DNA of 64,000 nucleotides from positions 310,001-374,000 of the forward strand of contig CAVTEP010000011.1 in NCBI GenBank assembly GCA_963733915.1, in the 5' to 3' direction. The DNA is from Sulfomarinibacter sp963733915. Lineage in GTDB: Bacteria; Acidobacteriota; Thermoanaerobaculia; Thermoanaerobaculales; Sulfomarinibacteraceae. The position numbers and the translations under genes were made by a program. Every line of letters begins with the position of its first letter. The first letter of the stretch is position 1. The notes under the pieces are model-generated. The model saw only the letters and a program-made list of their open reading frames with translations, was not told where the DNA came from and did not search any database. Shown piece after piece: positions 16,814-26,235 of this stretch.

Positions 16814-18777
16814 ACGAGGCCGCGAGGGCCGGGTCCAGGACGCCAATGCGGACCAGGAAACCGACCGCGCCCTTGAACAGGTTCAGGCCGACGATCGCCA
16901 GCTGATCGGCGCCGCGATCCAGCATCAGGAGGGAGAATCGGAGCGGCGCCAAAAGGATCCCACCCTGCCACTGATTCAAATCGCCGCTTTCGACCAAGGC
17001 CTCGATGTCTGCAATCAGGTCCCCGACGACGACCGCAGCCGAGTTGAAACTCACCATCGCGTCGGCGCTGCCCGAGCCGCCGTCGTCGTCCTCGACCGTC
17101 ACCGTCGCGGTGAAGGGCGCCCGTCGCGGAGAAGGTGTGCGTCGCCGAAAATGGGCTCGTCGCCGGGTCGATCGTCTCGATCGTGCCATCCCCAGTCGAC
17201 CGTCGCCATCCAGGTGTCCGGTCCCGGATCCGTAAACGACACCTCGATCGCCGCATCCGTCCCGCCACAGCCGGCGGACGAGATCACCGCTATGGTCACG
17301 ACTGGAGCAACGTTGTTCACCGTCAGCGAGGTTGAAACGACAGTGCCGACACCCGTCGGGTCGGTACCCTTGGCAGACACGCGATAGGACCCGTCGCCGT
17401 CGCGTTCGGGCGTGGTGGCGGCAAAATCAACGCTGGCCGTGAAACCGTCGTCGAAATCCCCGTCATCGTCGAGGTCCCAGGCGAAGTCCACGTTCCCGCC
17501 CTGCGGATCGCTGCCGCTCGCGGTCAGGGTGACGGTATCGCCCTCGTTAAGCTCGTCCGGACCCATCACCGAAATTGTTGGGGCGAGGTTGAACCGGAAG
17601 ACCGTGCCGCCGCCGCCGTCACCCCCACCAAGGGTCGCACCGTAGAGGTTACCGTCGGCGCCCGCGACGAGAGCGCTCTCGGGAAAGGCGCCGGTCGAGT
17701 GATCGAAGTGGTATCTGTTGATGATCTGGTCGTCGGCACTCACCGAAAAGATCGTCCCGTAGCCGAACAAACCGCCCTCCCTGGTGGTGCCGTAGAGCTG
17801 GCCGTCGGCGGCCAGCACGAGCTCGGCCCACGGTTTCGCGCCGTCATCGCCATCGAAGGAATGCAGCACACTGAACTCCTCGGCCGGCGACAGCTTGAAC
17901 ACCGTGCCGTCATAGGTCGAACCGCCGGACGCCGCGACCCCGTAAAGCGAGGTCGAGCCGCCACCGGTCGTGGGGCGGGCGGTCAATCCACCCTCGGGCG
18001 ACTGTCCCTCGAACCACGAGAATTCCTTGAACCTGTCAAAGCCTCCCGCGGTGCTCGAGCGAAAGATCGCACCGTGCATTGATAACCGTTGATGTAGCTC
18101 CACTCCGCAATCACGCCGTAGAGAGTGCCGTCCTCGGTTTCATAGAGGCTGCCCGTGGGCGAGCCGTCCCAGCTCTGGAGAACCGCCAGATAGCTGAGGT
18201 TTCCGAGGCTGTCGATGCGATACACCGATCCGTCGAGACCGCTGCCCGACAATGTGCCGAAAAACACTCCCGGCTCGGTGCGGCTTTCGATCAACGCGCC
18301 CTTCGGGCGGCTGTCGTAGTGCGGATAGGTCTTGTCGAAGGCGTGGAGCTCGTTGTAGCTGCCGGCGCCGTCGAGGGTGAAGATGCTCCCGCCACCTTCG
18401 GCTCCGCCGTTGGAACGCGTGCCGTAGAGGAGCCCATCGGAGGCTCTGGTCAGAAAGGTGGTCGCACCTGACGTGTACGGCCCTCCGTCACTGAAGTTGT
18501 GAAGGACTTGAGGTGAATTTCCCGGCGTGAGTTGAAAGATCGTGCCCAGGTTGGCGGCGCCGCCTTGACGGGAGGCGACCACCAGGCTGCCGGGCGCGTC
18601 CTCGACCAGCGAAAAGGGCTTGCGGGGCCCCGGGACCGGCCCGAAGCTGTGGAGGTCCGACACGGCGCCGTCGGCAGGCCGGATGCTGAAAATGCCGCCG
18701 GCGTATTGTCTCTCGATCCATTGATCAAGGAGCGCCGTAGCGGAATTCTCGATCACTCCGGGTGTTGCACCAGTCAT
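16773..18777 (-). pseudogene. GloVer-repeat/PKD-domain surface protein, broken by three frameshifts
   Basis: Read across three frame changes (near 18080, 17185 and 17120), this strand encodes a coherent extracellular protein: several GloVer-type beta-propeller repeats (GTIFQL, then a DGLLYGTRSNGG-like motif; GTVFKL, then DGQLYGTTREGG), two PKD/Ig-like domains (DELNEGDTVTLTASGSDPQG; TVDWG continuing DGTIETIDPA) and an Ala/Leu-rich C-terminal helix region ending at 16773. Each shift restores the motif when one base is added or removed in a short homopolymer. The 5' end is also missing: no signal peptide exists, and the frame runs straight into the start of the divergent gene at 18776. Either errors plus a real 5' deletion, or a decaying gene. 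Confidence 0.65.
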
Positions 18778-19913
18778 GAAGCGAGTCCTTCGCGTCGTAC
18801 TGTGGGTGCTGTTGGTGCTGGTCACCATCGCAGTCATCGCGGTGCGCCTGAGCTATGGCGGCGGACGGACCTACGGCGATGTCACCGGACGACCGATCCT
18901 GCCCGACGACCGGCTCGAGACGGTCCTCAGCTATCCGGAGCCGATCGGCAACGTCGCGGTCAGCGATGATGGGCGGGGGTTCTTCACCGTCCATCCCGAG
19001 TCACGGCCGACGGGTGCCAAGCTGCTCGAGTTTGCGAGCGGCGGAGCGTGGCCCTACCCGAGCGAGGCGGTGCAGGACGATCTTTTCGAGACCCCCCTCG
19101 GCGTGGTTGTCGACCGCCGGCAACGGTTGTGGATCATCGACCACGGCCGACATGGCTTCGGGGTGCCCCGCCTCATCGCAATCGACCTGGCGACGGGCCA
19201 GGTGGTGCACGATCACCATTTCGACAAAACGGCGGCGCCGCGAGGGTCCTTCCTCCAGGACCTCCAGGTCAGCCCCGATGGCAAAACGGTTTACATCGCC
19301 GATCTGAGCTTCTGGCGCAAGCGCCCCGCGATCGTCGTCCACGACGTCGCCACCGCGACCGACCGGCGGGTTCTCGAGAGTCACCCGTCGGTCACCGCCC
19401 AGGACTGGCTCATCACCACCCCCGCCAGACAGATGGTCTTCTTCGGCGGGCTGGCGGCGATGAAGCCGGGAATCGACGGCATCGCCGTCGGCGCGGACGG
19501 CCGCTGGCTCGCCTACGGCGCCATGAGTCACGACACGCTCTACCGGGTACCGACGGCGGCCCTCAACGATCGATCACTCGGCGAAGAGGACGGTCGCCGC
19601 CCGCGTCGAGGCGCTCGGCCGCAAACCCCTCTCCGATGGCCTCTCGGCCGATCTCGAAGGCGGCGTCTGGATCACCGACGTCGAGCACGGGGCCGTGCTG
19701 CGGATGACCCCGAACGGCGTCCTCGAAACCTGGGTCGTAACTCCACGAATCCGCTGGGCGGACGCCCTCTCCTTCGGCCCCGACGGCTGGCTCTATGTGG
19801 CCGACTCGGCGATCCCCGATCAGGTCATGCGGTCGAAGAAACACATCGCCTCGCAAGCGCCCTATTTCATCTTCAGATTCAACCCCGGAATCGCCGGCGT
19901 GCCCGGGCAGTAG
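18776..19913 (+). CDS. Major royal jelly/L-dopachrome tautomerase-related protein (one frameshift)
   Basis: Secreted or membrane-anchored beta-propeller of the MRJP/yellow family, about 378 residues once one frameshift is corrected. Residues 1-24 are a signal anchor (MKRVLRVVLWVLLVLVTIAV). The first frame runs through ALNDRSLGEE (about 19587); the following conserved part, TVAARVEALGRKPLSDGLS, then GGVWITDVEHGAV and PDGWLYVADSAIPDQV, continues one base over to the stop at 19911-19913. Deleting one G in the GAGGAC run restores the family sequence, so a base-calling insertion is likely. In bacteria the family is uncharacterised and may bind small ligands. The start abuts the broken GloVer gene with no room for a promoter. 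Confidence 0.7.
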
Positions 19914-20388
19914 GTCTTCGAGCACGCATCGGTTGCGAGCTCCGGAAACCGCCATTACGACCGATGTGCACGAAAACCGTTCCCTTCCACGCCGCCGCCA
20001 CGGTTCCGGACCGGTAGCCCTCCGCGCCCCAGGGTCGAACAATTGCCCCTGGCGTCCGGATGCTGCTGTAAACACCGAAGGCCCCGAGCTCCGAGCCCAT
20101 CTCGAAGACATCTGCGACGACGCTCGCCAGAGGGTCGTCACCGAGCTCGTAGCGCACGTGAACGAGGCGTTGGAAACCGTAGGCCTGGTATCGCGGTGCA
20201 CCACCGTCAAGGTACTCCCAGAGGGTGTCCGGGGTGAAGACCGCGAGGCCCTCGGCAACCCGGAACTTTCCAATCGTCGAGCTCTCCGGCAGAAGCGCTT
20301 CGAGGTCCAGGCCTTCGGGCGCCGGCTCACCTTTCGATCCGCACCCGAGGAGGATTAAACAAACGGCGGCCCACGCGAGGCGTCGCAA
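19879..20388 (-). CDS. DUF6599-type lipoprotein, probably C-terminally truncated
   Basis: Lipoprotein of 169 residues with lipobox LILLGC at residues 12-17. The conserved core TLWEYLDGGAPRYQAYGFQ, then VVADVFEMGSELGAFGVYS and AWKGTVFVHIG, matches DUF6599 proteins. After this the sequence becomes an Arg-rich tail (RRPTARARRRFRG) that overlaps the convergent gene by 35 bp; family members normally continue with further beta-strands. A frameshift or a deletion at the convergent boundary is therefore likely. It starts 3 bp after the aldo/keto reductase stop, so the two form an operon. Function of DUF6599 is unknown. Confidence 0.6.
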   Translation of the reverse strand: MRRLAWAAVCLILLGCGSKGEPAPEGLDLEALLPESSTIGKFRVAEGLAVFTPDTLWEYLDGGAPRYQAYGFQRLVHVRYELGDDPLASVVADVFEMGSELGAFGVYSSIRTPGAIVRPWGAEGYRSGTVAAAWKGTVFVHIGRNGGFRSSQPMRARRPTARARRRFRG

Positions 20389-20391
20389 TGC

Positions 20392-21582
20392 TCAGGCCTC
20401 CCGAAAAACCAGCCGCCGGTGCGCCTCCAGGAGCTCCGCCCGGACACGCCGCCCGAAGGAACAGCCATCGTCGCATGGACCCGGACAGCCGTCACAGGCG
20501 GCCGCCGTGCAGCGCTCCGGCAGAGCGCGATAGCGCCGCATGGCCTCCTTCTCGCGCCCGTAGTATTTGAAGTACATGGCGTAGCGATTGACCTCGGCCA
20601 CCGCCACCCCGTGGGGGCATCGAGTTTCACAAACGCCGCAGAACCGACAGTATTGGTCATACATCTCGTCGGCGTAGCGGCGCAACATCGAAACCTCGGC
20701 CCCGCTCAGCGTTGCACCCACCGCCGCCGTATACTGCCGGATGGTGTCGAAGTTGGTCATCGAGACGGCGACGCTGGCCACGTCTGGGTTGGTCAGCGCC
20801 CACTTCACCGTTGCTTGCTGGAACGAAAGTCCGCCCGCCTCGAGGTCCTTGATCTCATGCTGACGGTTGCCGGCATTGGTCTTGAAGACCATGGTTCCGA
20901 TCCCGCGCGCGGCGGCCCGGCGGAGGATCTCCCCCTGGTCAGGGTACGAGACGAAGTCGTATTTGATGAAGAAGACTTCGATCTGACCGTCGTCGATCGC
21001 GGCGTCCATGCAGGCCTGTATTCCGCCGGCGTGACTCGAGAGCCCGAGATGACCGACCTTGCCCGCCTTTTTGGCCGCGTCAAAGGCCTCCAACAGCGGG
21101 TCGAAACGAAGATCGGCCGGTGTGCGGACCTCGGCGTTGCAGTAGACCTCGATCCGGTCGGTGCGGAGCCGACGCAGACTGGCGTCGATATCCTCAAGAA
21201 TCGTGCGTTTGGTGTCGCCGGGTTTCAATTTGTTCCCGGTGAGGATGACCACCTCCTCGCGGCGACCACCGAGGGCGCTCATCGCCTCGCCGAGCGCCGC
21301 CTCCTCCCGGCCATCAAGATATTGACCCGAGACGCAAAAGGTGTTGATCCCGGCATCGAGAGCGGCCCGCATTAAATCCGGTCGATCGAGTCCGTGCGCG
21401 CCGAAGGCGACCTCCGACACCTGAAGGCCCGTACCGCCGAGGGGACGGTAGCCGAGCTCGAAGGTGGAGCGCGCAGTCGCCGAAGTATCCGGCCCTCCGC
21501 AGCCACCGACCATCACCCCGGAGGCGACGGCACCGAGCTTCAGGAAGTTCCTCCGATCGAGAGTCGTGCGATGGGACGCCAT
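20392..21582 (-). CDS. Tat-exported aldo/keto reductase with C-terminal Fe-S binding region
   Basis: Oxidoreductase of 396 residues. A Tat-type signal (DRRNFLKLGAVASG, residues 9-22) followed by VGGC suggests export of a folded protein, possibly as a lipoprotein. The aldo/keto reductase barrel begins at LGYRPLGGTGLQVSEVAFG. The C-terminal part carries CRFCGVCETRCPHGV, a ferredoxin-like four-Cys motif, and a second cysteine-rich stretch (CTAAACDGCPGPCDDGC), as in the Fe-S-linked AKR subfamily. Electron transfer from an Fe-S partner to the barrel is plausible; substrate unknown. It is upstream of and almost overlapping the DUF6599 lipoprotein gene. Confidence 0.85.
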   Translation of the reverse strand: MASHRTTLDRRNFLKLGAVASGVMVGGCGGPDTSATARSTFELGYRPLGGTGLQVSEVAFGAHGLDRPDLMRAALDAGINTFCVSGQYLDGREEAALGEAMSALGGRREEVVILTGNKLKPGDTKRTILEDIDASLRRLRTDRIEVYCNAEVRTPADLRFDPLLEAFDAAKKAGKVGHLGLSSHAGGIQACMDAAIDDGQIEVFFIKYDFVSYPDQGEILRRAAARGIGTMVFKTNAGNRQHEIKDLEAGGLSFQQATVKWALTNPDVASVAVSMTNFDTIRQYTAAVGATLSGAEVSMLRRYADEMYDQYCRFCGVCETRCPHGVAVAEVNRYAMYFKYYGREKEAMRRYRALPERCTAAACDGCPGPCDDGCSFGRRVRAELLEAHRRLVFREA

Positions 21583-21635
21583 GAGACACCTCCCTTGTCA
21601 TCCACCCGCGGCGGACGTGGCCGCCGGGGGCGGGA

Positions 21636-21917
21636 TCAGTTCTCCGAGACCTCGAGCCCCAACATCTGGACGTAGTCGGCGACCCGCTTGGACCACACGA
21701 TGCGGACCCGGCGGTCGTCCTCTCCGGCGCCCCGCAGCACGAAGGTGCCGGCCGGGCTCAAGGTGTCCTGGCCGACGTACATGCCGCCGAGGCCTCTGTC
21801 GCTGGTATCACGGAGGGTCACGGGGTAGGTCTTCTCGTTGCCGCCGCTGTTGACGGCGACCAGCTCCACGTTGCGGAAGTCGGGAGAACGGTCATCATCT
21901 CGCCGCTCGTCGGTCAT
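21636..21917 (-). CDS. PilZ-like domain protein
   Basis: Small cytosolic protein of 93 residues. The ATG at 21917 is supported by AAAGGAG 7 bp upstream; an upstream in-frame extension to 22007 lacks any such site. The fold-level pattern (DTSDRGLGGMYVG, then LSPAGTFVLRG and RVRIVWSKRVADYVQMLGLE) matches PilZ domains, which bind cyclic di-GMP through an RxxxR and D/NxSxxG signature. The DxSxxG part is visible as DTSDRG, but the Arg-rich part is only weakly represented (DERRDDDR), so nucleotide binding is uncertain. It sits between the reductase operon and the divergent dipeptidyl peptidase. Confidence 0.6.
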   Translation of the reverse strand: MTDERRDDDRSPDFRNVELVAVNSGGNEKTYPVTLRDTSDRGLGGMYVGQDTLSPAGTFVLRGAGEDDRRVRIVWSKRVADYVQMLGLEVSEN

Positions 21918-22176
21918 GGGTCGCTCCTTTGCCGCGCGGACCATCCAGGGTCGCCCTCTCGGCCCAACCGCGAGGCCGACCGATCGGGCCCTCAACCGGG
22001 CCCGCATTTGTTTTCATGGGCCGATTCTAACTGAGAATTCAAAACCGTCGTCAGGGAGAATGCTCCGACCACAATCTCCCCTCAGCTCCGAGCCGAGGCA
22101 TGAGATGATCAGCCCAACGGCGTCTCGGTCCACAGCCCGGTGGACCGTGACTGCCGGGGTGATGCCTGGAGGAACC

Positions 22177-24504
22177 TTGGATTCTTGGTCCCTGATGTCG
22201 AATACCCGTCTGATCGCCACCCGAGTCACGATCGGCGTCCTGATCGCGACGGCCGCCATCATCTCGGCCGACGACACGACCGATCCCTCCCAGCTGACTC
22301 TGGAACGCATCTTCCAGGAACGGGAGTTTCAGATCGAGCGCTACGGCCCGGCGCGGTGGCTGGCCGACGCCTCTGGCTACACCACGCTCGAGGTCTCGCC
22401 CGAGCTCGAAAAGGCCAAAGACATCGTTCGCTACGACCCGGCCACGGGCGAACGCACAGTGCTCGCAGCAGCCACCCAACTGGTCGTCGAGGATGGCGCC
22501 GATCCACTCACCGTCAGTGATTACAGCTGGTCCGAGGACGGCACCAGTCTCCTCATCTTCAGCAATGCTCAACGCGTGTGGCGGCGAAACACGCGCGGCG
22601 ATTACTGGCTGCTCAACCTCGTCAGCGGAACGCTGCAGAAGCTCGGCGGCGAGACCGGGGAGTCGAACATGATGTTCGCCAAGCTGGCTCCCGACGGCAG
22701 CAAGGTGGCGTGGGTGAGCTTCGACGACAAGGACCTCTACGTCCAAAACCTTGGAACCCTCGAGGTGACGCGACTGACCGCCGATGAAAACGAGCACATC
22801 ATCAACGGCACCTCGGACTGGGTTTACGAGGAGGAGTTCTTTCTTCGCGACGGCTTTCGCTGGAGCCCCGACAGCCGCCACATCGCGTATTGGCAGTTTG
22901 ATACATCCGGTGTCGAGACCTTCTACCTCATCAACAACACCGATTCCCTCTATCCCGAGCTCACAGCACTGCCCTACCCCAAGGCAGGGACCACGAACTC
23001 CGCGTGCCGGATCGGGGTCATCCCCGTCGCCGGTGGCGACACGATCTGGTTCGAACCCGAGGGCGACTCGCGCGATTCTTATATTCCCAAGATGGGGTGG
23101 GCCGCAGGACCGGCCGAAATCTGGATGATTCGTCTCAACCGGCTGCAGAACACCGCCGAGATGATGCTCGGCGACATCTCGAAGGGAAAACTCCGGACGG
23201 TTTTCACCGACCGCGACGAGGCCTGGGTCGACTTGTTCGACGACCCGCGGTGGATCGAGGATGGTCGGTACTTCACCTGGCTGTCAGAACGAGACGGCTG
23301 GCGCCACCTCTACCTGGTCGCCCGCGATGGTGACGAGCTTCGACTGGTCACCGACGGTGATTACGACGTCATTGAACTTGCGAAGGTGGACGGCGCCGGT
23401 GGTTGGGCCTACTTTCTGGCATCACCCGATGACCCCACCAGCCGTTTTCTCTACCGGACAACGCTCGACGGGAAATCCGCCATCGAGCGCGTTACACCGG
23501 ACGGCCCGGCCGGGACCCACAGCTACCAGATCTCGGAGGACGCCCGGTGGGCCATCCACGGTTTCTCCTCGCGGGAGCTCGTGCCCCGCACCGATCTGGT
23601 GTCGCTGCCCGACCACGCCGTCAAACTGGTGCTCGAGGACAACGCCGAGGTCCAGATCGCTTACGACGCACTGGCCAGATCTCCCGTAGAGAGCTTTCGG
23701 GTTCCCATTGCAGACGGCCTCGAGGTGGACGGTTGGATGATCACGCCACCCGACCTCGACCCAACCATGACCTACCCGCTGTTGATGTACGTCTACGGCG
23801 AACCCTGGGGCCAGACCGTGCAAAACAGCTGGGGCCGCGGCGGCAACCTGTGGTACCACCTGCTCGCCCAACGCGGTTATCTGGTGGCCAGCCTCGACAA
23901 CCGCGGAACACCGGCGCCCCGCGGCCGCGAGTGGCGCACGTCGGTGTACCGTCAGATCGGTATCCTCGCCTCCGCCGACCAGGCGGCCGGGGTCCGTGCG
24001 ATGCTCCAACGCTTCCCCTTCATCGACCCCGGGAGGATCGGTTCCTGGGGATGGAGCGGGGGCGGCACCATGACCCTCAACGCCCTTTTCCGCTACCCCG
24101 AGCTCTATGCAATGGGGATGGCGGTTGCCTCCGTCCCCGACCAGAAGCTCTACGACACGGTCTACCAGGAACGATACATGGCGTTGCCCGAGGACAACCC
24201 AGAGGGCTATGCCGAAGGATCGCCCATCACCCACGCCAAGAACCTCGAGGGCGATCTATTGCTGGTCCACGGCACCGGCGACGACAACGTCCACTTCCAG
24301 GGCGCCGAAATGCTCGTCAATGAACTCATCGCCCAGGGCAAACAGTTCGACATGATGTTCTACCCCAACCGCAGCCACGGCATATATGAGGGCAAGGGCA
24401 CCACCATGCATCTCTACACCCTGCTCACCGACTACCTCGAGGAGCACCTCGAACCTGGGCCGAAGCCCGCCGCGGAGGCGGACCTGGCGCAAATGCTGAA
24501 TTAG
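22177..24504 (+). CDS. Secreted dipeptidyl peptidase IV (S9B family)
   Basis: Serine dipeptidyl aminopeptidase of 775 residues that should remove Xaa-Pro or Xaa-Ala dipeptides from peptides outside the cytoplasm. A TTG start at 22177 is preferred because GGAGG lies 4 bp upstream; an ATG at 22195 lacks a site at the right distance. A signal segment follows (LIATRVTIGVLIATAAII). The DPPIV N-terminal beta-propeller contains the diagnostic SDWVYEEEF motif (Glu 218-220), which binds the substrate amino group. The hydrolase triad is S627 (GWSGGG), D702 (HGTGDDNV) and H734 (NRSHGIY). With the S9C enzyme at 5.4 kb it implies peptide scavenging. Heptamer repeats begin at its stop codon. Confidence 0.9.
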   Translation: MDSWSLMSNTRLIATRVTIGVLIATAAIISADDTTDPSQLTLERIFQEREFQIERYGPARWLADASGYTTLEVSPELEKAKDIVRYDPATGERTVLAAATQLVVEDGADPLTVSDYSWSEDGTSLLIFSNAQRVWRRNTRGDYWLLNLVSGTLQKLGGETGESNMMFAKLAPDGSKVAWVSFDDKDLYVQNLGTLEVTRLTADENEHIINGTSDWVYEEEFFLRDGFRWSPDSRHIAYWQFDTSGVETFYLINNTDSLYPELTALPYPKAGTTNSACRIGVIPVAGGDTIWFEPEGDSRDSYIPKMGWAAGPAEIWMIRLNRLQNTAEMMLGDISKGKLRTVFTDRDEAWVDLFDDPRWIEDGRYFTWLSERDGWRHLYLVARDGDELRLVTDGDYDVIELAKVDGAGGWAYFLASPDDPTSRFLYRTTLDGKSAIERVTPDGPAGTHSYQISEDARWAIHGFSSRELVPRTDLVSLPDHAVKLVLEDNAEVQIAYDALARSPVESFRVPIADGLEVDGWMITPPDLDPTMTYPLLMYVYGEPWGQTVQNSWGRGGNLWYHLLAQRGYLVASLDNRGTPAPRGREWRTSVYRQIGILASADQAAGVRAMLQRFPFIDPGRIGSWGWSGGGTMTLNALFRYPELYAMGMAVASVPDQKLYDTVYQERYMALPEDNPEGYAEGSPITHAKNLEGDLLLVHGTGDDNVHFQGAEMLVNELIAQGKQFDMMFYPNRSHGIYEGKGTTMHLYTLLTDYLEEHLEPGPKPAAEADLAQMLN

Positions 24505-24523
24505 GAATGAGGAATTAGGAATT
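24498..24523. repeat. Heptamer tandem repeat (GAATNAG) at a stop codon
   Basis: Units GAATTAG, GAATGAG, GAATTAG and a partial GAATT. The first unit contains the TAG stop of the dipeptidyl peptidase gene. A closely related array occurs at 63251-63283, also starting at a stop codon. Confidence 0.7.
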
Positions 24524-24614
24524 CCCACCCTCCCCTGGTCACGAGCTTTGATCTGAGACGAGTTGTCAGCTTATGATGCTCAGTCGGAATCGTTAGCTTT
24601 CGCGAGGGGGTCGA

Positions 24615-26009
24615 ATGCTGGCTCGAATCGGCGGCGCGTGCGCAGAAGGGTTCAAGCGGTGGCTGCCGGACCCCTTTGTCTTCGCCGTTCTCTTGACCGT
24701 CATCACCGCGGTCACCGCCGTTGCATGGGTTGGAGCGAGCCCGGTCGAGGTCCTCACCGGCTGGTACGACGGCATCTGGATGCTGCTCGAGTTCGGTATG
24801 CAGATCGTGCTGATCCTGGTGACCGGCTACGCGATCGCCCTGTCGGCGCCGGTGGCGCGGCTGATCGACCGCTTGGCCTTGAAGATCACCCATCCGGCGT
24901 CGGTGTACCTGACGGTCCTGATCGTTGGGGGCCTTCTGGACCTCGTCAGCTGGGGGTGGATGGTGCTGGCGGCGGTTCTCGGCCGCGAGCTCGCCCTCCG
25001 GGTGCGAGGCATCCACTACCCGTTCCTGATCGCCTGCGTTTTCCTCTCGAGCCAGTCATGGGTGACCGGGCTTTCGAGCTCGATTCCGTTGCTTCTCAAC
25101 ACCCCCGGGAACTTCCTCATCCAAACCGGTCTGCTGCCGACCACCATTCCGGTGACCGAAACCCTGGCGAGCCCGCTCAACCTGACGGTCATGGCCGTCT
25201 ATCTCATCGGCGGCACCGCCATCATGTGGTTCGTCCGGCCGCGCGGCAGCCTCATCGAGATCGACGAGCTCCGCACCGGTGACCTTGGCGCTCGCGAGTC
25301 GACCGTGGCCGATGAGTCCGAGGCCCTGAAGTCGCAACCGCCGACTCCATCGGACCGGCTCAACAACAGCGTCGTCGTGCTGATCGTCGTGATTGCCATG
25401 GGCCTTGCCGCGATCGGGCTTCATTTCACACGCCGGGGATTCGACCTCAACCTCAACATCATGATCTTCAGCTTTCTGATCTTCGGCATGATGCTCCACC
25501 GTACGCCGATCCGCTACGTGGTGGCCATGAGCCGCGCCTGCTCGAACATCTCTGGGATCGTCTTCCAGTACCCTTTCTACGCCGGCATCATGGGGATCAT
25601 GATGGCCACCGGGCTCGGCAAGGCGATCGCCGGCTGGATGGCCTCGCTGGTGACCCTGAAAAGCCTGCCCGCCGCCGCCTTCCTGCTCGGCGGTGTGGTC
25701 AATTTTTCGATCCCTTCGGCCGGCGGCGAGTGGGCGGTGATCGGACCTCCCCTGGTAGAGGCCGTGCGCGAGCTCGCCGGCCCGGTGGGAACCGGCGAGC
25801 TCAACCGTCATGTGGCCCGGGTCGCCATGGCGGTGGCCTACGGCGAATCGTTGACCAACCTCCTGCAGCCCTTTTTCCTGCTCATCGTCCTGCCGATCAT
25901 GGGCGCCGGTCTCCGCATCCAGGCCCGCGACATCGTGGGCTACTTCTTTGTGCCCTTTCTGTTTCTCTTCACCGTTATCGGCTTGCTGGTGACCTTCTTC
26001 CCGCTCTGA
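24615..26009 (+). CDS. atoE: Short-chain fatty acid transporter
   Basis: Inner-membrane transporter of 464 residues in the AtoE family, moving short-chain fatty acids such as butyrate or acetoacetate. The protein has about twelve hydrophobic segments and conserved features including MLLEFGMQIVLILVTGYA, GLLDLVSWGWMVL and NFSIPSAGGEWAVIGPP. The ATG at 24615 is preceded by GAGGGGG. No atoDA or atoB genes flank it, so it is a stand-alone unit. A weak upstream promoter candidate is TTTGAT (24547) with TATGAT (24572) at 19-bp spacing. Confidence 0.9.
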   Translation: MLARIGGACAEGFKRWLPDPFVFAVLLTVITAVTAVAWVGASPVEVLTGWYDGIWMLLEFGMQIVLILVTGYAIALSAPVARLIDRLALKITHPASVYLTVLIVGGLLDLVSWGWMVLAAVLGRELALRVRGIHYPFLIACVFLSSQSWVTGLSSSIPLLLNTPGNFLIQTGLLPTTIPVTETLASPLNLTVMAVYLIGGTAIMWFVRPRGSLIEIDELRTGDLGARESTVADESEALKSQPPTPSDRLNNSVVVLIVVIAMGLAAIGLHFTRRGFDLNLNIMIFSFLIFGMMLHRTPIRYVVAMSRACSNISGIVFQYPFYAGIMGIMMATGLGKAIAGWMASLVTLKSLPAAAFLLGGVVNFSIPSAGGEWAVIGPPLVEAVRELAGPVGTGELNRHVARVAMAVAYGESLTNLLQPFFLLIVLPIMGAGLRIQARDIVGYFFVPFLFLFTVIGLLVTFFPL

Positions 26010-26038
26010 TCGGGCACCGACCTGTGAGCACGGACTTC

Positions 26039-26060
26039 AGCCCCGGGGGCTTTGATTGTT
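26039..26060 (+). terminator. Weak terminator-like hairpin after atoE
   Basis: AGCCC and GGGCT pair across a 3-nt loop, followed by TTGATTGTTT. The stem is short and the T-run interrupted. It lies 30 bp after the atoE stop, in a 226-bp gap before the convergent NrfD gene. Confidence 0.3.
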
Positions 26061-26235
26061 TGCGGCGTATGTGCATCCCAAAAACAACCGGCTTGAAACA
26101 GAATATGATTTTTCGGCATGGTCTCCGACCGAGAGATGGCCGCAATCGACGAAGGACTGCAGCTCTTCCTGGGGCTGGGGAACCAACCCGCTTCGCGGAA
26201 AACATGAGACACACCGCCGAGGAGCGGTCTCGCGG

